Shown here piece after piece: positions 34,952 through 45,400 of a stretch of DNA of 64,000 bases. How positions within the stretch are numbered: the first letter of the stretch is position 1; every line of letters begins with the position of its first letter. This stretch comes from Scleromitrula shiraiana. Lineage: Eukaryota > Ascomycota > Leotiomycetes > Helotiales > Sclerotiniaceae. The stretch covers positions 2,356,001-2,420,000 of the forward strand of contig JABELC010000002.1 of assembly GCA_028455995.1 (NCBI GenBank), written 5' to 3'. The position numbers and the translations under genes were made by a program. Below the pieces are notes generated by a model that did not search any database, was not told the origin of the DNA, and saw nothing but the letters and a program-made list of their open reading frames with translations.

Positions 34952-36206
34952 TGTGAATGAAAGAAATATACCCCGCCAACAGAAAGGAAGATTTTGGAAC
35001 TATGGTACAAAAAACATGCCACAAATAAGGAGATATTGTGGATGAAGTGAGGGATTGCTGATGTGAGTTAAGGAAAGTTCGATATTTTCTGACTGTGGTA
35101 CGATTTCATAAATGTATGATTATGACGGCGATGAATCTGGAATTTCGAATGAAAGCATTGACCATCCATCGGAGGATTGAATGCTATGTACTGTATACAT
35201 ACTTATTACTACTCGTATGGTGGGAGGATTACTGAACCGAGTGACCCCGAATTTTTGGTAGGAAGATAGGTGAACATTGAAGTATCTGAATGCAGCTTAT
35301 TTATAATTTCATCGACATTCTCAACCCAAAGAAGATATTAGCAATAATAATAATAATAATAATAAATGAAGCATTTAGACATAACTATTCAATAGTATGA
35401 TAGTATGATAGTATGATCTTCTGAGAATTATTCAGTATCTTTATTAGCCGTAACCTCCATCAATTCCAGAAGCAGGGGTTACAGTATTGGACGGTACCAG
35501 TACTTTCAAACATCTGGGCGTACATTATTTTAGAACTTAGGTGTGAAGGTGCAGGGGCAAAAGAGACCCAAAAGATAAAAGACAAAGAAGCCGCCATAAT
35601 AATAACTTATTATTTAATTAATAAGATAGAATAATGTTCCCAAAAATACTCACTACACTACACTACACTACACTACAATTCATGAATGATTATTATATTC
35701 TATAGAATAATCATATGTCATGTGCCATATTGAAAAACCCTAACGAAACAGTCATTCATTCACGTGGATATTGTCAGCTGTTCTTTTTCTCATATTCATT
35801 GTATACATTATGTTTATGACATGGAGTTCTGTAAAATAATAGTCAACGTTCCTAGTCAACCTTCCATATTCCGTAAAAAGATGAGACTTTGATTATTGTG
35901 AATCACTTTTCTATCTATTCGTACTATTCAATTTGATAAGCAGGCATAGCAAGATAGCAGGATAAAAGTACGGGCAACCCTTCACCGCTTTTAATAATTG
36001 GGTTACCGCTACCGAACAAGCTTGCCTATTTAGCCACCCCCGACTATCTTCTATTACCTTTCCCCTCCATCCTGAACCTATAACACAACACAACACACTA
36101 CAACACATAAATCCATCAACCACGATCCTTTTCTAACAGTTACCTATTCACCAAAATCAATAAACCCCTTTTATTTCCAACTTCAATAATTCCAAAATCT
36201 TTCAAT
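34952..36206. promoter_or_regulatory. divergent intergenic region HEM13/ATG8
   Basis: 1255 bp that must hold both promoters. It contains an ATA trinucleotide tract (35342-35366), GTATGATA repeats near 35395-35416 and a CTACA pentamer tract (35650-35678). No gene is seen. Confidence 0.5.
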
Positions 36207-36850
36207 ATGCGATCAAAGTTTAAGGACGAGCACCCATTCGAGAAGCGCAAGGCTGAAGCCGAACGCATCGTAAGTATTCCCCTAACTTACTTGCCTATTG
36301 TTCATCGTCATTCCCCCACTATCCATCTTCCTTTCCAACCTTCCCATCGCGAATCTTCTAACAGAACTCATCCAGCGTCAAAAATATGCCGATCGCATTC
36401 CTGTTATCTGCGAGAAGGTAGAGAAATCCGATATCGCGACCATTGACAAGAAGAAGTATCTTGTACCAAGTGATCTCACCGTCGGTCAATTTGTCTACGT
36501 GATCCGCAAGCGTATCAAGCTTTCTCCTGAAAAGGCTATCTTCATCTTCGTCGATGAGGTCTTACCCCCAACCGCCGCTCTGATGAGCTCAATTTACGAG
36601 GAACATAAGGATGAGGATGGGTAGGTTTATCTCTTGTCATGTTTATCTATAGACCCATAACGTCATATCTATATCCGTTATCGTGATCTTCACGATATAT
36701 GTGATACGATAGTCACAAACACATTCAGTCCTCTCAAAATCAAATGAATTAATAGGATCTAAATGCTAACTTAAATAAAATAATAGATTCCTTTATATCT
36801 CATACTCGGGCGAAAACACCTTCGGTGAAGCGCTAGAGGAGATTAATTAA
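36207..36850 (+). CDS. ATG8: autophagy ubiquitin-like modifier Atg8
   Basis: Three exons, 36207-36269, 36376-36620 and 36787-36850, encode 123 aa. The sequence is nearly invariant in fungi: MRSKFKDEHPFEKRKAEAER, RIPVICEKVEKSD, KKKYLVPSDLTVGQFVYVIR, EKAIFIFVDEVLPPTAALMS, ENTFG. The lipidated Gly116 is followed by a seven-residue tail (EALEEIN) that Atg4 would remove before conjugation to phosphatidylethanolamine. It acts on the autophagosome membrane. The first intron acceptor is TCCAG at 36375; the alternative AACAG 14 nt upstream would break the frame. All residues known to be needed for the ubiquitin fold and hydrophobic pockets appear intact. Confidence 0.98.
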
Positions 36851-37775
36851 TCTACTCTTTATCCAGCGATTTGGGCAGTGCAGCAACATCATTTGGGCGT
36901 TTATCGGCAGGCAGGCGACGATGGATAGGAAAGGGGAGTGACTCATGACTTTACAACCGCAATCACGATCACAACAACCTATGGCAGTTTTCTTTTTCTT
37001 GTCTTCCTCGACCACTTGTTTTCTCTCCTCACGAGTGCTTTCCGACCCATCGTTTCCTTGGATGTATCAGCCAATCACACGCGCGCCTATGGTGGCAGGC
37101 AATTTTCAAGCAAGGCATTCGTTTTTGTTTTCAATAAACTCTTTTTGATATCGTTTGGTTCAGGGCGGGGGTTACTTTCCTTCATCATGTTACAGTACGA
37201 TAATAAGGGGTGAGTGGATACATACATGGGGTTTGGATTTTGGGAGTGACGTTTGGAGATTGGAGATATGAGATTTTTCGAGACTGTGATAATCGTATGG
37301 ATTGTTTTCTCCTTATTACATCGTTTGGAGGGTTTTTCTTTTGGGGATTCTAGGTACAATTCGATGCTTTTTCTGCCAACACATGCATGTTTCACTCACT
37401 ATTCGTCCACGTGAGGTTGTTTTATTTGTGTGATTTTCGTGTGATATCGTTCTAACGAATGACTATTTATTTGTATTGACAAAACTATGAAATGAATGGA
37501 TCCTGATACTAGGTAGCTCTACAATGACTTGTATAGAGCTGTTCTTCAATAATGATATTCATAATACTTTCCCCTTCCGAGACTTTAAAACCTATCCATT
37601 TCCTTCCGCACAGCACCATATCAGCTCTGCCTCCAGGCTCCAGTCAATCGAAGCCTACAAAAGAAAACCCGCCTCATAAAAATGTGAGAATTTTTTTCCA
37701 TTGCCTCACGATTGATCAGTAACATCCCAAACCATATACCATAATCCATACCCCCAATTCTAGAGACCCAATGAA
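36851..37775. other. convergent 3' spacer, no gene seen
   Basis: It lies between ATG8 and the unknown minus-strand gene ending at 37776. The short ORFs in it show no domain. Confidence 0.55.
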
Positions 37776-39422
37776 TCATCTTCCCGCCGCCTTCCCGATC
37801 GACCCAAACACCGTACTCAACCTCTTCCTAAACCCAAACTTCTTCGAAAAACTCCCAATCGTACTACCGCCATTCTTAAGTATCTTAATACCACTCCCGT
37901 GATGTGCATGTAGATGTGAAGAATCCAAATGCTCAATATGCGTACTTCCTTCAGAAGAAGAATGACTTTCGCCAACCGAGAATGCACAGCGAGGATGACT
38001 GGTCGTAGTAGCGTGAGACTGAGAGGTGGATTTCGAGGCTGATTTGTAGGGGGTGGTGGAGAAGGCTATGTGTGATGGTTGTGCATAATCACGGGTGAGG
38101 ATTGAGATGTCACCATCTAGTGTGGATTGCAGAGGAGATTCGTGGATAGCTTTAGTTGAGGAAAGAGAAACGTCGTCTTGAAGTTTAAGGACTTGGAATT
38201 GCTCGAGTGGGAGAAGGTTCAAGCGTCTTTCTTTTTGATCGTAGATTTCGCTAGCTTCTCCATCGAGACCAACGCCGGAATCTCTTCTAGGTGCGGGTTG
38301 CCCGCCGGATGGGACGGTGTAGGTGGAATAGGAGATGGGGTTTGCTTGGCCGTCGTTAGAGCTAGAGACGGTGGATGTGGTGATCTGGGGGATGCTTCCA
38401 CTGCAGCAGCGAGATGTAGTTGGTTTTGAACAATCATCTGTAAACTGTCTCTCGAATTCACTAAGTGATATTTTTTCCACCATGAATGATTGATCGGTTT
38501 CGGATCCATCATCTAGTTGTGGAATACAAACACCATCCTGCAATTTGGTCTTCGATTCTCCAATGAGCTTATCTTTTTCTTCAATAAGAGGAGGGAGCTC
38601 GTCGATATCTTCCAATCTCAATGAAAGTCCTTGTTTATGGAATAGGACTTGAACTTGTAATTTCTGTAAAGTCTTGATGAAATTATCTTGCTCAATCTTA
38701 TCCATCCATTCAAAAGCCTCCAGGTATTCTTGCGTTAATTCGAGAGGAGATATACCAGATTCTGAAAGTTTGTGGCGAGCTACAGCAGCTTTTTGAAGTG
38801 CTCTACGGTTGAGGATTGGAATTGTCTCATCCATCCATTTGGTTGTATCATTTCCTTGACTCAACACAAGCTTCACAAACTCGCTCTCGGTCAGGTATGC
38901 AGGGTGAAGACCTTTAGGGACAAGCATTTCCCAAGCACAGTCCCAAAGTGGACCATTTCTTGTAGCGTATTCGCGTATTGCGGTAGTTGAATTGACAGTA
39001 TTAGTTAAATGAGAGTAGTATACTTGTTCGTCGGCGAAATCGAAATGGTCCACCTCAACTGATGGATTGGAGGAATCGTTGAGGGGATTGTGGCAAGGTT
39101 TCTTAAGTCTTATTGGCAAAACGATCATGTCCTCGAAATTGGGTTGGAAACACGATGAGCTTCCATAATCTTGACAATTCTCCAAGTCAAAATCTAAGTC
39201 ATGGTTCTGCTCGTATAGATCAAAGGGGATACATGCATCATAGCCAATTGAATCTGGGGTTGCAGGATGATCTGGGACTTCGGACATGCAACCAGGCAAG
39301 GGTTGAGTGTTTGCACTGCTGCTGTGTTGCTGCCCAGTTGTCTGAGATGACGGGCCTGGAGTTGAACGAAATATGAGTGGCTGACTTGCCATGTATAGAC
39401 CAGAATCTTCGCTGCTATACAT
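37776..39422 (-). CDS. unknown protein, helical middle and basic tail
   Basis: A single long open exon of 548 aa from MYSSEDSGLYM; a second Met at residue 11 is also possible. I do not recognise the family. Residues 1-110 are Ser/Pro/Asp-rich. Residues 140-290 look helical and folded (PLWDCAWEMLVPKGLHPAYL, FVKLVLSQGNDTTKWMDETI, LELTQEYLEAFEWMDKIE, NFIKTLQKLQVQVLFHKQGL). The following 200 residues are Ser/Thr-rich and likely disordered. The C-terminus is basic and conserved-looking (GSFSKKFGFRKRLSTVFGSIG). No signal peptide or transmembrane segment is evident. Long uninterrupted coding potential with normal codon use supports a real gene. It is probably restricted to filamentous ascomycetes. 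Confidence 0.75.
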   Translation of the reverse strand: MYSSEDSGLYMASQPLIFRSTPGPSSQTTGQQHSSSANTQPLPGCMSEVPDHPATPDSIGYDACIPFDLYEQNHDLDFDLENCQDYGSSSCFQPNFEDMIVLPIRLKKPCHNPLNDSSNPSVEVDHFDFADEQVYYSHLTNTVNSTTAIREYATRNGPLWDCAWEMLVPKGLHPAYLTESEFVKLVLSQGNDTTKWMDETIPILNRRALQKAAVARHKLSESGISPLELTQEYLEAFEWMDKIEQDNFIKTLQKLQVQVLFHKQGLSLRLEDIDELPPLIEEKDKLIGESKTKLQDGVCIPQLDDGSETDQSFMVEKISLSEFERQFTDDCSKPTTSRCCSGSIPQITTSTVSSSNDGQANPISYSTYTVPSGGQPAPRRDSGVGLDGEASEIYDQKERRLNLLPLEQFQVLKLQDDVSLSSTKAIHESPLQSTLDGDISILTRDYAQPSHIAFSTTPYKSASKSTSQSHATTTSHPRCAFSVGESHSSSEGSTHIEHLDSSHLHAHHGSGIKILKNGGSTIGSFSKKFGFRKRLSTVFGSIGKAAGR

Positions 39423-39713
39423 ATTATGGCTGTTTAGGCAAGGCCGATAAATTATGTTATCGTCTTCGCAATATCCAACGAAGACAAAAGGGGTTCTTTA
39501 AGGTAGAATAAGTTGGTGGAAGTAAAGTGCTTAGACTTGCAGAACCGCTATGCCAGTCATGCAAATGTAATAAAATGTGGTATGTTTGAATCGTGAGATA
39601 ATTTTTGTATGCGTAGAATTCTTTTTGACGGGAAAAGTAGCTGGTGTTGACTGCACAAATGCACCTTCTTCGATGATCCATGGCTTGGCCATCTCAAGTA
39701 TGCTCCTACTCCC

Positions 39714-39966
39714 TCAATTTCTTTTTGCTATGGGATCATCCGCACGAGGAAAGCCTATTCTTCTACATGCTGTTAGTCACTTGCCAACTTGAGTTAACAG
39801 ACACCACTACCGCATCTTACCTGAATCCAGCATTGATTGTTTGCTGTGTAGTGCGTCCCAATTCCTTTTCTTCTCGATTGATACGTGTGATAGTTGCCCC
39901 GACTCCAATGGCAAGCGCAAAGATCGGATCGGCAGCTCTTGAGATAATATATACTGGTGCAGGCAT
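39714..39966 (-). CDS. NCE101: non-classical export protein 1 homologue (Nce101)
   Basis: A 64-aa gene split by a 58-bp intron (exons 39821-39966 and 39714-39762). It starts MPAPVYIISRAADPIFALAI and continues GVGATITRINREEKELGRTT, QQTINAGFRR, ending DDPIAKRN. This is the fungal NCE101 family: a single hydrophobic segment holding the conserved ADPIFA, then a REEKE basic/acidic stretch. In yeast, NCE101 was found as a factor affecting export of proteins without a signal peptide; the mechanism is not known. Splice sites are GTAAGA and TGTAG, and joining restores the usual ...AGFRR...P ending. The gene lies between the unknown minus-strand gene and GGC1, all on the same strand. Confidence 0.88.
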
Positions 39967-40400
39967 GTTGAATTATGTTTTCCGTGTGATTGACTTTGTT
40001 TTCGTGTACTGTAGCTTTCGGGAAGTTCTGATGCTTTGAAGTTGAGTTGTGTGAAAATTGTGGATCGTTATCGCACCGAAATTAAATTTATATCGATGAG
40101 GAGTACGTACCGAAGCTAATTAGCATCAAAGCTTCATTAACCTCTACTTCAGATACTCTGTTACACATTTAAGATAGCTTCACACGTCAGTCTTATGAAA
40201 CTAACATTGGATATTCTGGTTTCTAATTTGTTTTTTAATTGTCATTTGAGTCGAGTGGATTTTTTCCCGACTAGCTATATACAACAAGTATGATTCATAC
40301 AAGATCGTTCTATACCTAGGTATCACTGAACGCCAAATTTCCGCCCTGCCCATTTTTACTCATTATTATTACACTTCGTGACTGACCCTAGCAAAGACGC
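39967..40400. other. intergenic, no gene seen
   Basis: NCE101 upstream flank and GGC1 downstream flank. Confidence 0.6.
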
Positions 40401-41606
40401 TTATTTGGAAAAGGCAGTATCAAAAATAGGAATCAATGTTTGTGCCAGCCAGAAAGAAAAGACCAATTTTGGACCGGTCATGAGGAGCTGATCAATGTTA
40501 GTATCCCGCTATTCCAATGCTTTAGAAATTACATACCTTTGGAGTCAATCCCTTAAAGAAACTACCGAAGCCCTCATGCTTCATCATATCTGACACAATT
40601 CTGAATCCACTCTTTGGGTTCTCGAAATCGCGGTTTTGGATACGGGTCTTAATAACATCAAGAGGTGCGGATACAACAAGGGATGCAGAGGCACCAGCGA
40701 TAGATGCAACGAAATTCTGGAGCCAGGTAGCCTTGTTGTAATCAGTCAAACCATATAAATATCCCTTTGTGAATGCAGATCCTCCGAAAAGCTATTTATC
40801 AGGTCAGCAGGTGGCCATATTTTCAGAATTGAGGAAAACTAACAGCGAATGATCCTGGAGCATTTCTTGCGGCAGTCCATTGCCAACCTCTGTATAAACC
40901 AAAACCCTCATCTTTTATGATTCTAACAACACCACGCCCTCTGAATGCCTCGGGGTTTGTTTGTCGCTTGATCTTGAGGACATCAAGGGGGAGAAGTACA
41001 ATCTCTCCGATACCAATCATACTTCCTGCTAAAGAATGCATCATCGCCTTTCCGGTCTTAGGACCAAATGTGCTATCGAAAGTAGTGCCGTGGTTCTTAG
41101 AAAGATAATCTCGAACGAATGGTTGTCCACCATATTTGTACACTCTTTGCAAAACCTTGTAGCCTGCTGCGTATCCAAGACCTGGAAATAGGGAAAGGAA
41201 CTTGGTGCCAGCGGGAGCCGTCGCCTTGTCCTTGAAGATAACTTCTGCCAATCTGCCAGAGGTCTATAAAAGTGTTAGTATAATTCAGCAATCCCAATTA
41301 AATTTTCCAATGCATTTCATACCGAACCTTGGTTGCTCATCAATCTCTTAGCGATTGTATCAACCTACAAATTCGAGTTAGTAAATTCTTGATAGAGGAG
41401 AAATTTGTTGAGTCCCATACAGGATGAAAGACTGCGAGCTCGGCAATACCAGAAGAACCTATAGACCTTTAGAATACTTCTATGCATTTTTTTTAGGATT
41501 TGTAAAAGATTGGGAGCATACCTGAGCCCAACAATCTAGCCAACGTAGATTCTCTCTTAAAGTCTTTCGAGGCCGATCCCGGCGTAGCTGCAGCAATTGG
41601 AGACAT
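40401..41606 (-). CDS. GGC1: mitochondrial GTP/GDP carrier Ggc1
   Basis: Six exons, 41522-41606, 41421-41458, 41323-41364, 40844-41263, 40537-40791 and 40401-40487 (introns 49-63 bp), encode 308 aa. All three mitochondrial-carrier signatures are present: HPVDTIAKR, LPLDVLKIK and APLDVIKTR. Long stretches match yeast Ggc1 from memory, for example FPGLGYAAGYKVLQRVYKYG, GIGEIVLLPLDVLKIKRQTN, NAPGSFALFGGSAF and LLMTGPKLVFSFWLAQTLIP. It exchanges mitochondrial GDP for cytosolic GTP across the inner membrane and is linked to iron homeostasis in yeast. Exons 2 and 3 are only 38 and 42 nt; exon order and frame are fixed by the homologous sequence ARLLGSGSSGIAELAVFHP. One donor is GTTAGT. Confidence 0.96.
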
Positions 41607-42474
41607 TATCGCGAGAAAGATAACAAATTCTAAATAGCTTCAAAATCAATTAAATGAGTGAAGATATATAAGACGGCCCCGAGGCTTTGAAAAGGTCTGA
41701 ACGATATGGAAGAAGAAGAAAAAACTTTATCGTCCGTTGTGGATGATGGATGGATCAACTTTTTTTTGTATGGCCCTGTTATTGGGAAAAGTAGATTTGG
41801 TTAGTGCTTTACATAGCAGTCCGTGCACTGAGCCCACCATAGCTTTACGTGGGGGTAGTCCCGGTAGTAGTGTAGTATTACTGGTACAAGCGAGGCAAGG
41901 GAGAGTATTGCAACAGTGACTGGACTACTACGGTATTAGATCCTAATAGATAATAGGCACTTTGTCTAATTTACCTTTGTATTGCTCTGATAAGCACGAG
42001 ATATGATATCTAGAACTTCGTTTTGCCGTTAGCATCGCTTCAGTGCCGACTTTCTGGCTAACACAGTCCACGTTGGGTGATGGATGAATATATTAATCCA
42101 GCGTTCTAATTCGATAAGTAGCAACATCAAATTCTAGTACATCTGTATATATGAGGATCGAATTTAAATTGATAGTCTCGGGTCACTCCACGTCAATCTA
42201 CCCAGCACGGTCGAGCAATCGTGTCGCCAACTAGATCTGAAAAGCATCTGAGCCTGTAAGTCGGGTTGATATAGAGCAGAGCTCCAGGACTTTGGAGAAA
42301 TATAAGATAGGAAGATAGAGTAGTTGCGTCAGCATTATACTCAAGGGGAGCGTCGTTAAAACTGCTCTAGAGCGAATGTAAAATGTAAAGAAGGCATATG
42401 AGACGAAACATCCTATCTGTGCCTATAATATTCATCTATTATCACAACATATCTATCTTTCCAGCTTTTCATTT
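41607..42474. other. intergenic, no gene seen
   Basis: GGC1 upstream region and 3' flank of the NLR pseudogene. The 60-codon ORF at 41737-41919 has no recognisable content. Confidence 0.55.
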
Positions 42475-45400
42475 TTACATCTTAATACCTGACTTGACTA
42501 CAGCAACTTCCCCATTCTTTGGACATAACAACGTCCCATAGGGATTTAAGCAAATCAATCTCAACGCGGCAGCACTAAGCCAGTCTTTAGGGAAGAAGAA
42601 ATGTCTGCAATGTTTACTTTTATCACCCTCAAGGTCCCAAGAACATATCTAATACTTGTGATCGAGAAACACCAGCCTTCCTTGAAAGACACCTACGAGC
42701 CGATTCACATACTCTTCAATATCTGGCATAGCTTTTCGTCTCATTGGTGCTTCCTTCAAATCGATCACCTCGAGGCGATGAGAGGCTGTAGAATGCTTGC
42801 CGTTGTTGAAAGCTTCTTCCAGAGCAAACTCGAGGATGCAATAACGATCCTTGAGTAGCAATACTCGTTCCGGTGGTTCATTATCTGTGTGGGGCTTTCC
42901 CAGTGAGAGCTCTTCAATTCCTCCAACGAATCCACTATTGGTCTTATCTCTGGGTTTGAGAGTATCCCATTCATACAGCAACTGCTGGTTCCCCTGGATA
43001 CAGATCAATAAGGTACTGTCTAGAGAATGTTGTAGCCATCGTCGAGGTAGGCCATCTCGGTGATCCACCTGAAATTACTTTTTCTTCTCCAAAGTGCAGT
43101 AGATATGGTCCGCATTGGCACTGCAAATAAGCAGAAGATTTTCGGAATGGCTGAAAAGAAGTTGACTAACCGTCACACCAAGCCTTAGGTCTAGTAAGGG
43201 GAAGACTTTCCATTTCTTGTCTGGGGCTTGAGGGCTCGGCCTTTCAAGTCGCTTCGCAACAACGCGACCTGAGTTATCTGCAGAAGCGATATATCTTTGC
43301 CATCTAGACCATTCGATGCTCATAATGGATACAGAATTTGAGTGCCTATATAACTTTCGAAGAGGTCGTGCCGTTTCCACATCGTATATAAATACACTAC
43401 CATCCTCCTTTCCAGTGCAGTAGTAGGCATCTCTTTCATCACAAATTACAGCAGATCTCTGTATTCGTTCATTATTATCTGCAGATATGACTGTTGCAGA
43501 CATAAGTTTACTTTATGTGCCCATGTCAGCCTGAGTTGTATCATCGAAGCTGATTAACGTATCAGGTTCCCAAACATTACACACTGTTCCTCGAGTGTCA
43601 TAAAGTCTTCGAGAATCGGGAGAAAATGCAATGTCCCTAACTAGATCTTCATCATGTGCTAATTGATATATCAAGTGAAAAGTCGACCAGACACTCAAAG
43701 TACCATTCTAATCGCTTGTAAGAAGTAAGTTGCCATCATCACTTACTGCAATCTCCTTGGCGCCAATATGTGAATACTCACTCTACTTGAGTATCATTAT
43801 CAATGTTCCAGTGTACTAATTTTGTATCTTGATGAAGTATCAAAACATTCGTTGATTCAGGTTGCCATAAAACGGACTCCAGTGAGCCCCATACGTCTCC
43901 ATCTCTTTTATAACCATCTTCCTTCCGCATGCAGCGCATCGGAGGATATATATGGCGACTGATCCTGAATACCACGACCGGCCTTCCGCGGTATGCTACT
44001 GCTATTTGGTCATTATTTGGGCTGAAGACCATTAGTTTTGGGCAGCTAAGATCTGGATCAGAAGGAGCCTTGGCATGAAAGCACCATTTTTCCTCCGCAG
44101 ATTCAAGGTTCATACATCGTACTGTACATTCATTATAAGCGATTAACAACTTGGTAACATTCGACGTGAGTACCACAGCCATTATTTACCCTTAATTGGT
44201 TTTTGGAATGGTATAGATTTGATGACCAGTAATAACATCCCATACTCGGATAATTTTGAAACCTGCTGATGTAACAAGGTTCGAGGTTTTACTGGCTTTC
44301 AATCCAGTCACCCACTCATTGTGATACAATCGACGAGCTTCTTCACATGTATCAGCGTGCCAAACTACAAGAGTACCGCTACTACTGAGTAGCGTAATGA
44401 AGTAACTATCTTTGCAAACAACCTTGGATACTGTTTCGTCTCCTCCCATTGTCAATTTGGCAAGACAATCACCCCATTTTCCAGATACAATGTCCTGAAC
44501 AGAGATATAAGTTTTGTTTTGATTTACAAACGTTCTACTGGGTATTGATTAGCTGGGACAAAATGGGATGACATGTTTGTAAATAGCGGATGGACTTCGA
44601 GAGATGTAGGCGCCAAACCTGCCTACCAACCGAACAAGGTCATTTGCCCATTGTTGCAGATCACTACCATGGTTCGATTCGGGGTTTGCCATAGGAAATT
44701 TGTAGTTGTGGTTATACATTCGTTTCGAGTAAATTTCAAGCCATTGAGCTGAACTTATCAAGATTCCTAGATTTCCGGATAGTGCAACTGCGTTAATCCA
44801 GACTAAAGAGTAATTTTGCAAGAACTTGGGGATGGAATGTTGAAGACCTCCGATGGATGCACAGCTGACATGATATGCCCAATACATAGTTGCATACCAT
44901 AGGAAAGGATCTTCCAATAACTTGTGGGTTACTAGGGATCCGGATTCACTTGTGCTCTGATCATTGGCTCTCTCTCCCCTGGAAAACTTCCCTCTCCATT
45001 TTGCATCGGAAAAAAATTCCATACACACTATAGCAATGTGTTCATGACTGCTCATTGATGTTGGTAAGTGCTGATTAGCAGTTAGAAGGAATTCTCTAGC
45101 AGTTTCGTGGATCAATGCCACAAGGGACTTTTTGATCGTAATGAAATTTCCGCATATTCGTGATATTGTAACTTTGAGTCTAACAAATGTTCCGAACTTA
45201 GTCCTTAAAGCAACAGCAAGCTCGTCAACAGAAAGTGGCCTGAATGCACATACAGCGCAGGTAAGAATGTCAATAGCCATCTCACGTTCTCGGGAGGACT
45301 TTTGATTGGAAACGGCGTCAATCATCCTTTCATACATAGTGTCCATCCCTTTTGGACTCTCTTCTAAAGCTCTGTGAAGTCTATCTACAGTATGCCAACT

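Noticed and set aside
44655..44680. GGTTCGATTC-like string resembling a tRNA T-loop
   Set aside because: It lies inside the NACHT coding remnant, and no acceptor, D or anticodon arms can be folded around it.
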